Positions 1 through 5,853 of a stretch of DNA of 5,853 nucleotides are shown here, piece after piece. Numbering within the stretch: the first letter of the stretch is position 1; each line of letters starts with the position of its first letter. The notes below the pieces were generated by a model. It was not told where the DNA came from and made no database searches. It saw only the letters and a list, made by a program, of their open reading frames with translations. Source of the DNA: Sphaerochaeta sp. (GTDB lineage: Bacteria > Spirochaetota > Spirochaetia > Sphaerochaetales > Sphaerochaetaceae); assembly GCA_023228445.1 (NCBI GenBank), contig JALOBD010000131.1:1-5853 (forward strand), given 5' to 3'. Made by a program: the position numbers and the translations under genes.

Positions 1-28
1 CGTCTTTGATCTTGTTGATCGTGGCCAT
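1..28 (-). CDS. N-terminus of an unidentified downstream gene (partial, runs off the left edge)
   Basis: Only the first nine codons are visible, reading MATINKIKD, from an ATG whose complement lies at 26-28. A GAGGAGG Shine-Dalgarno sequence sits five bases upstream, which is the best reason to call a real start here. The gene follows recQ on the same strand after 48 bases without an obvious terminator, so it may be co-transcribed. Nine residues are too few to name a family. A competing upstream ATG in another frame (complement at 49-51) gives an arginine-rich peptide and has no comparable ribosome site, so I prefer the start given. Confidence 0.5.
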
Positions 29-33
29 CTGAT

Positions 34-40
34 CCTCCTC
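34..40 (-). promoter_or_regulatory. Shine-Dalgarno sequence of the left-edge gene
   Basis: The minus strand reads GAGGAGG followed by ATCAG and ATG, giving near-perfect anti-16S complementarity with five-base spacing. This site decides the start of the partial gene at the left edge. Confidence 0.6.
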
Positions 41-76
41 GTTCTTGCCATACAGTACGGAGAGGATCGCCCTTTG

Positions 77-1468
77 TCAACGAAGGGGACGGTAGAGCCG
101 TCCGCTTCGCTTGAGGCGTCGTATCTTTCCCTCGGTTATCAAGAGCTCGATTGCCTCAATGATCTCGCTCCTCTGCCAGGAGGCGAGGTGGCCAGCATGG
201 CGATGGCGCACCGTATCATCGGTGAGCAGGTTCATCAGCGTTACAGTGGTGTAGGAGAGGGGTTTGTACTTCAGTGTTGCAAGGATTGCCTCCTCCCCCT
301 CTCGTTTGGTGAAGGTTGTGTGGTCACAGACATCGCAGCCTGCGCAGTGATCGATCTCTTCATTGAGGGCGTTGAGCAAGAGAGATCTAAAGCAGGTATT
401 CGTTTGGTCAAAGATCCTGGTGATGGGGGAAGGGCGGAGTGGGTTCTCCTGCAGGAGCACCAGCGAGTGGCAATGCTTTCCGTCTCGACCCCCCCGCCCG
501 CTCTCCTGGAGGAAGGAGAGTACTTCAGAAGGGAGGTCGGTGTGGATGACGGTACGGATATCGCTCTTGTCGACACCCATGCCAAAGGCGTTGGTGGCAA
601 AGAGAACCGCCTCGCCGTTTTCGATGAACCATCGCTCGCGCTGTGTGCGCTCCTCTTTGGAGAGCCCAGCGTGGTAGAAGGTGGTCGGGATTGCTGGGTT
701 GGCCTCTTTGTAGTGTTCGCTCATCGCCTCACACATTCGTCGGGTAGGGCAGAAGACGAGGGCAGGGCGGCTTTGATGGGCGGAGAGGAAGGTGTTGACC
801 GCCCGCCGCTTGGAGAGGACGCGGGCGGTGTGGTAGCTGATGTTGATTCGATCGCTGGAGGCCTTGATGAGGTGGGCACTTCGGTTGAAGAGGATGAGGC
901 GGTTGAGCTCTGCCAGGATGCGCTCATCGGCGGTGGCGGTGAAGAGGAGGAGCTCTCGGATGGGCAGGTGGCGGATGATCGGGCCGAGTTCGGCGAGAGT
1001 GGGGCGAAAGCCGGTGCCCCAGCTGACGATGGTGTGCGCCTCATCGAGGACCAGCACGCTGATGGTATGGCGACAGAGAGCGGCGATGACGGGCGCTTGG
1101 CTGAGCGTCTCGGCGTTGGTGATGACCACCTTCGCCCCCCGTTCGATCTTGGCAATGCACGACCTGCGTCGTTTGGGGCTCTGGCCGCCCTGCAGTTGGG
1201 TGCAGGCGATGCCGGCACGCTCGAAGCGACGTCGCTGGTCGTTCATCAAGGAGAGGAGCGGGTAGACGATGACGATGAGTCCCTCGACGATGAGGGCGGG
1301 GAGCATATAGCAGAGGCTCTTGCCGCTGCCGGTGGGGAGGATCACCACCGTGGGACGGTGGTGGCTCGAGGGACGGTCATCCTCGATGATGCGCTTGATG
1401 ACAAGCTCCTGAAAAGGCCTGAGGTAGGGAATGTTGAAGTGCTCTTGGGCGAGGGCATGGATGTCCAT
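77..1468 (-). CDS. recQ: ATP-dependent DNA helicase, RecQ family, short form without HRDC domain
   Basis: A 463-residue superfamily 2 helicase that should unwind DNA 3' to 5' using ATP in the cytoplasm, for recombination and fork repair. Visible motifs: RecQ motif 0 (YLRPFQ, 15-20), Walker A (PTGSGKS, 45-51), DEAH (142-145), aromatic-rich loop (SWGTGFRP, 149-156), motif III (TAT, 177-179), motif V (FGMGVDKSDIR, 295-305) and motif VI with the arginine finger (QESGRGGRDG, 321-330). Cysteines 359, 375, 378 and 381 reproduce the RecQ zinc-binding spacing and identify RecQ rather than a generic DEAD protein. About 80 residues follow as a reduced winged-helix region. There is no HRDC domain; E. coli RecQ is about 610 residues. 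The loop has Thr-Gly where E. coli RecQ has His-Asp. The start ATG has only a weak ribosome site and lies inside a perfect palindrome. It follows the aldo/keto reductase gene after 36 bases. Confidence 0.93.
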   Translation of the reverse strand: MDIHALAQEHFNIPYLRPFQELVIKRIIEDDRPSSHHRPTVVILPTGSGKSLCYMLPALIVEGLIVIVYPLLSLMNDQRRRFERAGIACTQLQGGQSPKRRRSCIAKIERGAKVVITNAETLSQAPVIAALCRHTISVLVLDEAHTIVSWGTGFRPTLAELGPIIRHLPIRELLLFTATADERILAELNRLILFNRSAHLIKASSDRINISYHTARVLSKRRAVNTFLSAHQSRPALVFCPTRRMCEAMSEHYKEANPAIPTTFYHAGLSKEERTQRERWFIENGEAVLFATNAFGMGVDKSDIRTVIHTDLPSEVLSFLQESGRGGRDGKHCHSLVLLQENPLRPSPITRIFDQTNTCFRSLLLNALNEEIDHCAGCDVCDHTTFTKREGEEAILATLKYKPLSYTTVTLMNLLTDDTVRHRHAGHLASWQRSEIIEAIELLITEGKIRRLKRSGRLYRPLR

Positions 1469-1472
1469 GCCC
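1453..1472. repeat. Perfect inverted repeat over the recQ start codon
   Basis: Arms GGGCATGGA (1453-1461) and TCCATGCCC (1464-1472) are exact reverse complements around a two-base centre. In the mRNA this can fold as an eight-base-pair stem with an ACAU tetraloop, or a nine-base-pair stem with a strained loop. The recQ AUG (1468-1466) lies in the 5' arm, so folding would hide it from the ribosome. As DNA it could equally be an operator. No U-tract follows, so it is not an intrinsic terminator. The repeat is seen directly; any regulatory role is inferred. Confidence 0.6.
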
Positions 1473-1504
1473 GATAAGGGTGATCGACAAGCGCTTTGCT
1501 TCAG

Positions 1505-2470
1505 CTACTCTTGCTCAGTGCGGTCATGAAATGGAGCCGGGGGCAAGCTGATGGCGTCGAGGTGTTTGAGCATCTCTGCGGTAAGGGGGTACTCCAAGGC
1601 AGCGAGGGAGGGGGCCAATTGCTCTGTGTTGGCAGCCCCGAGGATCGGGGCGGTGACCGCATCGTTTGCGAGGACCCAGCTGACTGCCAGGGTGGCGGGA
1701 TGGATGGCAAGCTCGTTGGCAAAGCCCAGAAACTGAGCTGCGACCTGTTCATACCCACGACCACGATAGCGGGCTTTGTAGCGTGGGTTCTCTACCAATC
1801 GTACCGAAGGTTCTCTGTCGCCGGTGTATCGGCCGGTGAGCAAGCCGCCGCCGAGAGGACTGTAGGTGATGACCCCGATCCCTTGCGAGCGGGCCATCGG
1901 CAGGATCTCGATCTCGGCGGTGCGCTTGGCGAGGTTGTACATCGGCTGGATGCACTGAAGAAGCGGAAGATTGGCGGAGCGTGCCTTGGTAATCAGGCGC
2001 TGGGTCTGCCAGGCGCTGTAGTTTGAGACACCGAAGGAGAGGATCTTGCCTTGGAGCACGAACTTCTGCATCGTGGCCAGGACCTCCTCATCCTCGGTGG
2101 CCTCATCGTAGCCGTGGAGGAAGAAGAGGTCGACGTAGTCGCTTCCCAGCCGTTTGAGGCTTTGGTGAAGCGATTGGGTCAGATTCTTTGCCGAACACCC
2201 CCGGTCGTTGGGATCGTCGCTCATCGGGCTATGGGCCTTGGTCGTGATGATCACGTGCTCACGTTCCCCCTTGACCAGCGCGCCGAGGGTTCGCTCGGCC
2301 TCACCACGCCCGTAGACGTTGGCACAATCGAAGAGGTTGATGCCTCGCTCCCGGGCAATGCGGTAGAGGCGCTCGCTCTCTGCTCTGTCAGCGCGCCCTC
2401 CAAACGTCATCGTGCCCAGAGCGAGTCTGCTCACCTGCATCCCGCTGCTTCCAAGGCTCGTGTACTGCAT
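1505..2470 (-). CDS. Aldo/keto reductase, NAD(P)H-dependent, no iron-sulfur domain
   Basis: A 321-residue cytosolic TIM-barrel oxidoreductase expected to reduce aldehydes or ketones with a nicotinamide cofactor. The start (MQYTSLGSSGMQVSRLALGT) is the usual first strand and GTM loop of bacterial aldo/keto reductases. The catalytic tetrad is intact by motif: Asp48 (FDCANVYG), Tyr53, Lys78 (TTKAH) and His119 (LFFLHG). GVSNYSAWQ (147-155) and YSPLGGGLLTGRY (203-215) are the strand-5 and cofactor-loop signatures of the YajO/YhdN/Tas-like bacterial group. Length is normal and the reading frame unbroken. The start is fixed by a strong GGAGG with five-base spacing. It begins nine bases after the ADP-ribosylglycohydrolase-like gene, so the two are probably co-transcribed and translationally linked. 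The substrate cannot be read from the sequence. It is only distantly similar to the iron-sulfur aldo/keto reductase two genes upstream and does not look like a recent duplicate. Confidence 0.93.
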   Translation of the reverse strand: MQYTSLGSSGMQVSRLALGTMTFGGRADRAESERLYRIARERGINLFDCANVYGRGEAERTLGALVKGEREHVIITTKAHSPMSDDPNDRGCSAKNLTQSLHQSLKRLGSDYVDLFFLHGYDEATEDEEVLATMQKFVLQGKILSFGVSNYSAWQTQRLITKARSANLPLLQCIQPMYNLAKRTAEIEILPMARSQGIGVITYSPLGGGLLTGRYTGDREPSVRLVENPRYKARYRGRGYEQVAAQFLGFANELAIHPATLAVSWVLANDAVTAPILGAANTEQLAPSLAALEYPLTAEMLKHLDAISLPPAPFHDRTEQE

Positions 2471-2482
2471 CCTCTCCTCCTA
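2471..2482 (-). promoter_or_regulatory. Shine-Dalgarno overlapping the upstream stop codon
   Basis: The minus strand reads TAGGAGGAGAGG directly before ATG. The TAG stop of the upstream gene forms the first bases of the ribosome site (AGGAGG). This arrangement favours re-initiation and fixes the aldo/keto reductase start at 2470. Confidence 0.7.
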
Positions 2483-3379
2483 CGTAGCCAGATCCCTGGC
2501 AATCCTCTCTGCAAGGTTCTCCATCTTGATGGTCTCCCGTCGAAAGAGCGTCTCACTCTTGATCATCGCCTCCAGTGTCGGTGAGGGGTAGATCTCTGCG
2601 CTGAAGCGCTCCGGTGGTGCTTGCCCATCGACCAATGATTTGAGGCTACTGTAGATGGCACCGCTGAGGCGGCTGTTGCCCCCTCGTCGTGCGATGGACT
2701 CAAGCCCCGCTTCATAGGGAAGGCCACTGAGAAGGGTGTGGAAGACCGTGGTGATGGTCGTTATGATCTGGTAGCTCTCCTTGGTCGAACCTTCGGCCAA
2801 GGGCTTTTGGTTGACTGCTGTACGCAGGGCGACAGAGAGTCTCTCATTCCACCCTCTCTTGCTGACCTCTTTGATCAAGAGGGCAGCCAGCTGGTGAGCC
2901 TCGTCCGCCTCTTCATGCATCAGGAGGACGAAGGCGCGGCTGACCAGCAGGAGTGCCTCGATGGCCAGACTTGAGGAGTGGGTGATCTGTGTCTCACTGC
3001 GTGCGATCGCCTCCCACTTGGTGTAGGGATATCGTTCATCGAGCAGGGCCATGATCGGGGCACGGGTGAGAGAGAGGGCGTTATCACCCTTCTGGGGAAA
3101 GGAGAAGGCGCCGCTCTCCTTCTCGTAGGTGCGGTATTTGCTGCGCACATGGTCGAGGTCGATCTGGCCGAGGGCGATGAGTGAGAGGCCTGCCAAGATC
3201 GAAAGGTCGCTTGGAGGCCCGCTTTGGCCACAGAGCGGCTGGATCTCTTCGAGGGTGTACACCTCATCGATCGAGTCGATGGCGAGGGTTTCAATCTCGC
3301 TCTCATCCATCCCGTCGGTCTGGCTGCCAAAGCCATCGCCAACGAACCAGCTGAGGAGCAACAGCTCTCTGGTATCCAT
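2480..3379 (-). CDS. ADP-ribosylglycohydrolase-fold protein with degenerate metal sites, probable pseudoenzyme
   Basis: A 299-residue protein that I assign to the DraG/ARH/crystallin-J1 family from its motif order. WFVGDGFGSQTDG (11-23) matches the N-terminal GDALGAxxEG motif. PPSDLSILAGLSLIAL (55-70) sits where the family has TDDTxMxLAL. DNALSLTRAPIMAL (99-112) matches the NGAxMRxAPLGL segment, and ITHSSSLAIEA (132-142) the TH helix. RRGGNSRLSGAIYSSL (231-246) occupies the C-terminal GGDTDTIAAIAGAL site. Active members hydrolyse ADP-ribose from proteins or small molecules using two Mg or Mn ions bound by the TDDT and DTDT motifs. Here TDDT has become SDLS and DTDT has become NSRL, so most metal ligands are missing while the frame is intact. 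The gene is therefore probably expressed, but as a binding, structural or altered-activity protein, like vertebrate ARH2 or jellyfish J1-crystallin. It lies between the two reductase genes, with three and nine bases at its borders. The start is supported by AAGGGG six bases upstream. Confidence 0.72.
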   Translation of the reverse strand: MDTRELLLLSWFVGDGFGSQTDGMDESEIETLAIDSIDEVYTLEEIQPLCGQSGPPSDLSILAGLSLIALGQIDLDHVRSKYRTYEKESGAFSFPQKGDNALSLTRAPIMALLDERYPYTKWEAIARSETQITHSSSLAIEALLLVSRAFVLLMHEEADEAHQLAALLIKEVSKRGWNERLSVALRTAVNQKPLAEGSTKESYQIITTITTVFHTLLSGLPYEAGLESIARRGGNSRLSGAIYSSLKSLVDGQAPPERFSAEIYPSPTLEAMIKSETLFRRETIKMENLAERIARDLAT

Positions 3380-3382
3380 CCG

Positions 3383-3391
3383 CTACCCCTT
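3383..3391 (-). promoter_or_regulatory. Ribosome site inside the end of the upstream gene
   Basis: AAGGGG, which encodes the final Lys-Gly of the iron-sulfur aldo/keto reductase, lies six bases before the ATG at 3379, with the TAG stop between. Translation of the two genes is likely coupled. Confidence 0.5.
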
Positions 3392-4516
3392 GAGAGCAGT
3401 CAGCTCTTGTTGGACGATCTTCAAATCGGCCGGGATGTCGATCATCTGGGGGCAGAGGGGGATGCAGACACCGCACTCGGTACATGAGGGCGGTCGCTTC
3501 TCCGCGTGGCGCTCGTCCTCCCACGCCCTCTCGATCATCTGGTAGCTCTGGAACATCCGAGCCTTGTTCCACAGTGCGAAGTTGCCCGGGATGTCCACGC
3601 CGAAGGGGCAGGGCATGCAGTAGGTGCACCCGGTGCAACTGTTGCCGAGGCGCCCTCGCATCGCCTCTCCGATCTCTTCGATGGTATCGCGCTCCTTTTC
3701 TGAGAGTGGTTTGGGCTTCTTGAGGGTCGCGATATTCTCACGAACATGGTCGACAGTCGACATGCCTGAGAGGATTACCTTGACATTGGGGTGGTCGGCG
3801 ACCCACCGCAGTGCATAGGAGGCTGCGGTGGCCGACGGGTCGAGGTCTGCCATCGTCTGTTTCATCTTCTCATCGAGGTTCATCAGCGACCCACCCTTGA
3901 TAGGCTCCATGGCGATCACCGGGATGCCCAAGGCCGTGGCAAGCTCGTATCCTGCCCGTCCGGCCTGCTCTTCGGTGTCGAGGAAGTTGTATTGGATCTG
4001 GCAGAAGTCCCAATCCCGATAGCGCAGGATGTACTCGAACTCCTCGTAGATCTGGTGGAAGGAGAAGCCGAGGTGGGTGATCCTACCCTGCTGTTGTTCC
4101 TCTATGAGGTAGTCGAGCACGCCAAGGTCCACCATCTTGAGGAAGGCGGTCTTGCCGATGGAGTGGATCAGGTAGAAGTCGAAGTACTCTACACCGATGC
4201 GCGCCAGCTGGTCGGCAAAGAGTCGCTTGGCGTCATCGAGGCTCTCGACCTGCCACTGGGGGAGTTTGGTGGCGACCTGGAAGGACGACCGATCCAAGTC
4301 CTTGAGAAAAGAGCCCAGGTATGGCTCACTCTCTCCATGGTGGTAGGTGTAGGCGGTGTCGTAGTAGGTGACTCCGTTCTGGTAGGCGAGGCGAAGCATC
4401 GCATCGCCCTCCGTTCTGTCGATTGTCCCATCTTCGTTGAGGGGCATCCGCATCACCCCGAAACCGAGCAGGGAGGGGGCCACGTTCCAGCGTGCTGTCT
4501 TTCGTTGTTCCATCAT
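3383..4516 (-). CDS. Aldo/keto reductase with C-terminal ferredoxin-type domain (two four-Cys motifs)
   Basis: From the chosen ATG the protein is 377 residues. Residues 1 to about 280 are an aldo/keto reductase barrel: LLGFGVMRMP (16-25), Asp53 and Tyr58 in the YYDTAYTYHHG segment (51-61), Lys84 (ATKLPQW), His118 (LIHS) and IAMEPIKGG (201-209). The tail carries CTGCTYCMPCP (Cys 294, 297, 300, 303) and CTECGVCIPLCP (Cys 345, 348, 351, 355), consistent with two [4Fe-4S] clusters. This architecture is common in anaerobes and suggests electron exchange with ferredoxin-like partners or another redox enzyme; substrates of the family are mostly unknown. The frame is open back to a TTG at 4561, directly after the acyltransferase stop. 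The ATG at 4516 or the adjacent ATG at 4513 fits family N-termini (MEQRKTARWN) better, and none of the candidate starts has a good Shine-Dalgarno. A further ATG lies at 4534. Confidence 0.92.
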   Translation of the reverse strand: MMEQRKTARWNVAPSLLGFGVMRMPLNEDGTIDRTEGDAMLRLAYQNGVTYYDTAYTYHHGESEPYLGSFLKDLDRSSFQVATKLPQWQVESLDDAKRLFADQLARIGVEYFDFYLIHSIGKTAFLKMVDLGVLDYLIEEQQQGRITHLGFSFHQIYEEFEYILRYRDWDFCQIQYNFLDTEEQAGRAGYELATALGIPVIAMEPIKGGSLMNLDEKMKQTMADLDPSATAASYALRWVADHPNVKVILSGMSTVDHVRENIATLKKPKPLSEKERDTIEEIGEAMRGRLGNSCTGCTYCMPCPFGVDIPGNFALWNKARMFQSYQMIERAWEDERHAEKRPPSCTECGVCIPLCPQMIDIPADLKIVQQELTALKG

Positions 4517-4564
4517 GGGGAATTTGTACCACATTGGGGCACGTGGTGAAAGGGGGGGCAATGG
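4517..4564 (-). other. Junction between acyltransferase and iron-sulfur reductase genes with a C7 run
   Basis: These 48 bases form the widest junction in the window. They contain seven consecutive C on the coding strand (4552-4558), a CACGTG hexamer (about 4540-4545) and no recognisable -35/-10 pair, terminator hairpin or Shine-Dalgarno. The stretch is open in the frame of the downstream gene, so it may instead be its N-terminal 15 codons starting at TTG or at ATG 4534. Confidence 0.35.
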
Positions 4565-5809
4565 CTAGAAGGAGCGGGTCCACTCCTCTTCCAGGTGCTC
4601 GCTTGCCTCGTTGAGGGCCTCGGCGGTGGCCTCTTGGAGTATGGCGATGCGCTCCTTGCGTCCCTTGACCTCACCGATGGTGCTCTTCACGCGGATGGGC
4701 TCTCCAAAGTAGAGGCCGCCCACCTTCCCTTTGGGGGAGTAGCGGCTGTCGATCGTCCCCCCCTTGAGGCGGTTGATGATGTCCAGCAGCGTGAGGGCCA
4801 TCTCTGCCATCCTCGAGGGGGTAGGGTTCTCACCAACGTATGCACTGTCCAGGTACTCCAACACATCGACGGTCTGGTTGATGCGCAGATAGAGGTGGGC
4901 TCGCGCACGCAGCACCGATTGCTTCTCCTCTTGGAGTGTGGTGTGCTCTCCCTCTCCCTGGCCGAAGAGCGTATCCTCTCCTTTGAAGCGAAGGCGAAAG
5001 AGGCGGTCGAGGATTGTTCCCTCACCACGGGTGAGGAGCGCCAAATCCTCTCCCATGTCCAAGAGACTCCTGCACAAACCATCACGTCGCTGGATGAAGG
5101 TACCGTCGCTGGGCAGCGGAAGGTCCCACCACGAGGCGACCAAGGCGAGGGAGTGTTCACACGCCGCCAACAGACGCACTGCGGGGGTGTCGCCCTCCAG
5201 CGGTACCGCGGTCTCAGCTGTCCATCGGGCGAGCATGGCATCGACGAAGGCGAGGGTATCATCTGCGTAGCGATAGGCGATGGCCACCGGGAGGATGGTG
5301 ACATCAGCTGCCCCCTCTCCGGCCCAGAGTGCGAGATTTGCCACTCCGGCCTCGATGGGGGCCGTCCTATGGGCGTGGTAGGTCACCTGCCCTTCGGGGG
5401 CGAGGGCGAGGGGGAAGCGTCCGTTCTTTGCCTCGGCTCGCAGGTGCTGGATTCCTTCGCGGCCGCTGGCTCGGTTCTGCACGGCGATGAAGCCGAGGCG
5501 GGGGAAGATGAACTTGGTGATCGAGCCGGCCCAGTTGAGGACATCGCGCCCATAGAGGAAGGCGAGGTGGCTCTCCTTGATGCCCATCAAGACAAGCGGG
5601 GCGTCCTCCACTGCTGTGTGGCGGAATGCGATGATCAGGCGCTGTTTGCCGTCCTTGAAGGCGGCCAGTTCAGCCTGGAGTGTGGACCGGCCGAAGAGCT
5701 TCACCCTCTTGACACCCAGGGCAACGCGCATGTAGAGCGGGCCGGCGAGGCGGACGAAGCGGTGGACCGAGGCGTTGTAGCGGGGGGTGGGGAAGGCGCT
5801 GCTCTTCAT
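4565..5809 (-). CDS. PlsC-like glycerolipid acyltransferase, enlarged by an internal helical region
   Basis: A 414-residue member of the lysophospholipid/glycerophosphate acyltransferase fold, expected to move an acyl chain onto a lysolipid or related acceptor at the inner face of the membrane. The catalytic HX4D motif is HTAVED (His64, Asp69). LGFIAVQNR (105-113) supplies the motif II arginine, LAPEGQVTYHA (136-146) is the EG-containing motif III, and TILPVAIAYRY (171-181) is motif IV. The usual closing strand, GLYFGEPIRV (365-374), normally follows within about 30 residues but here comes after roughly 180 charged, mostly helical residues. The whole protein is longer than ordinary PlsC (about 240-250 residues). 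I see no convincing transmembrane segment or signal peptide, so membrane contact would be peripheral. The start follows the upstream stop as TAG-G-ATG, with GAGG six bases before the ATG, which indicates coupled translation. Exact acceptor and donor are not determinable. Confidence 0.85.
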   Translation of the reverse strand: MKSSAFPTPRYNASVHRFVRLAGPLYMRVALGVKRVKLFGRSTLQAELAAFKDGKQRLIIAFRHTAVEDAPLVLMGIKESHLAFLYGRDVLNWAGSITKFIFPRLGFIAVQNRASGREGIQHLRAEAKNGRFPLALAPEGQVTYHAHRTAPIEAGVANLALWAGEGAADVTILPVAIAYRYADDTLAFVDAMLARWTAETAVPLEGDTPAVRLLAACEHSLALVASWWDLPLPSDGTFIQRRDGLCRSLLDMGEDLALLTRGEGTILDRLFRLRFKGEDTLFGQGEGEHTTLQEEKQSVLRARAHLYLRINQTVDVLEYLDSAYVGENPTPSRMAEMALTLLDIINRLKGGTIDSRYSPKGKVGGLYFGEPIRVKSTIGEVKGRKERIAILQEATAEALNEASEHLEEEWTRSF

Positions 5810-5810
5810 C

Positions 5811-5853
5811 CTATGCCTCGTCGATCATCGCCTCGTAGAAGGCGCGGTCGATG
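5811..5853 (-). CDS. C-terminus of an unidentified upstream gene (partial, runs off the right edge)
   Basis: The minus strand is open from the right edge and ends IDRAFYEAMIDEA at a TAG (complement at 5811-5813), one base before the acyltransferase ATG. Its GAGG (5816-5819) would act as the acyltransferase ribosome site. The tight stop-start spacing argues that it is a real gene end in the same operon. Thirteen residues are not enough to name the protein. Confidence 0.5.
   Translation of the reverse strand, partial: IDRAFYEAMIDEA

Noticed and set aside
29..76. Possible terminator after recQ
   Set aside because: There is no stable GC hairpin followed by a U-tract. A strong Shine-Dalgarno and a new start lie here instead, so transcription probably continues.
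74..1477. A 467-codon open frame on the plus strand covering all of recQ
   Set aside because: It is in exact codon register with recQ, so it is open simply because recQ uses no TTA, CTA or TCA codons, as expected from GC-rich third positions. Its product is an acidic, low-complexity sequence without family motifs, while the minus strand encodes a complete RecQ.
1473..1504. Terminator or separate recQ promoter in the spacer before recQ
   Set aside because: Only the small palindrome AAGCGCTT is present, with no U-tract and no recognisable -35/-10 pair, so neither can be supported.
3747..3766. Repeated GTCGAC hexamers that look like an operator
   Set aside because: They fall inside the coding sequence for the MSTVDH part of the aldo/keto reductase and the symmetry is imperfect. 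The codons explain the bases.
3791..4549. A 252-codon plus-strand open frame opposite the iron-sulfur aldo/keto reductase
   Set aside because: It is again codon-register antisense to a clear gene, with Val/Glu/Gly/Leu-rich composition and no recognisable domain.
4561..4614. Plus-strand mini-ORF with a purine-rich GGGGGGG leader and ATG at 4561
   Set aside because: Only 17 codons, antisense to the end of the acyltransferase gene, and the leader is the C7 run of the gene junction. Nothing supports expression.

Overview
The window is a compact, entirely minus-strand gene cluster (transcription runs from high to low coordinates) in GC-rich DNA. It holds five complete genes plus the ends of two more. 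Coding density is close to total. Three of the gene junctions have 1, 3 and 9 non-coding bases between stop and start, and the two wider ones have about 48 and 36. There is no RNA gene, CRISPR array, insertion sequence or convincing rho-independent terminator, and no clear internal promoter. The layout is that of one polycistronic unit, or part of one.

Order of transcription: (1) the last 13 codons of an unidentified gene (5811-5853); (2) a long PlsC-type glycerolipid acyltransferase (4565-5809); (3) an aldo/keto reductase with a C-terminal domain carrying two four-cysteine iron-sulfur motifs (3383 to about 4516); (4) a diverged ADP-ribosylglycohydrolase-fold protein whose metal-binding motifs are largely lost (2480-3379); (5) a second, ordinary aldo/keto reductase without iron-sulfur motifs (1505-2470); (6) a short RecQ-type DNA helicase lacking the HRDC domain (77-1468); (7) the first nine codons of another gene behind a strong Shine-Dalgarno sequence (1-28).

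The organism is a bacterium with Shine-Dalgarno-led translation and strong G/C preference at third codon positions: the recQ reading frame avoids TTA, CTA and TCA completely, which leaves a long mirror ORF on the plus strand. The ferredoxin-type aldo/keto reductase is commonest in anaerobes. A fermentative anaerobe, perhaps a spirochaete of the Sphaerochaeta type, would fit, but this assignment is a weak inference.

The genes do not form a recognisable pathway: lipid acylation, two NAD(P)H-type reductases, a probable pseudoenzyme and a DNA helicase. The most interesting points are the ADP-ribosylglycohydrolase homologue with eroded metal sites, a perfect 9-bp-arm palindrome that buries the recQ start codon, unusual residues in the RecQ aromatic-rich loop, and a roughly 180-residue insertion in the acyltransferase. 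I see no clear new defence system or mobile element.
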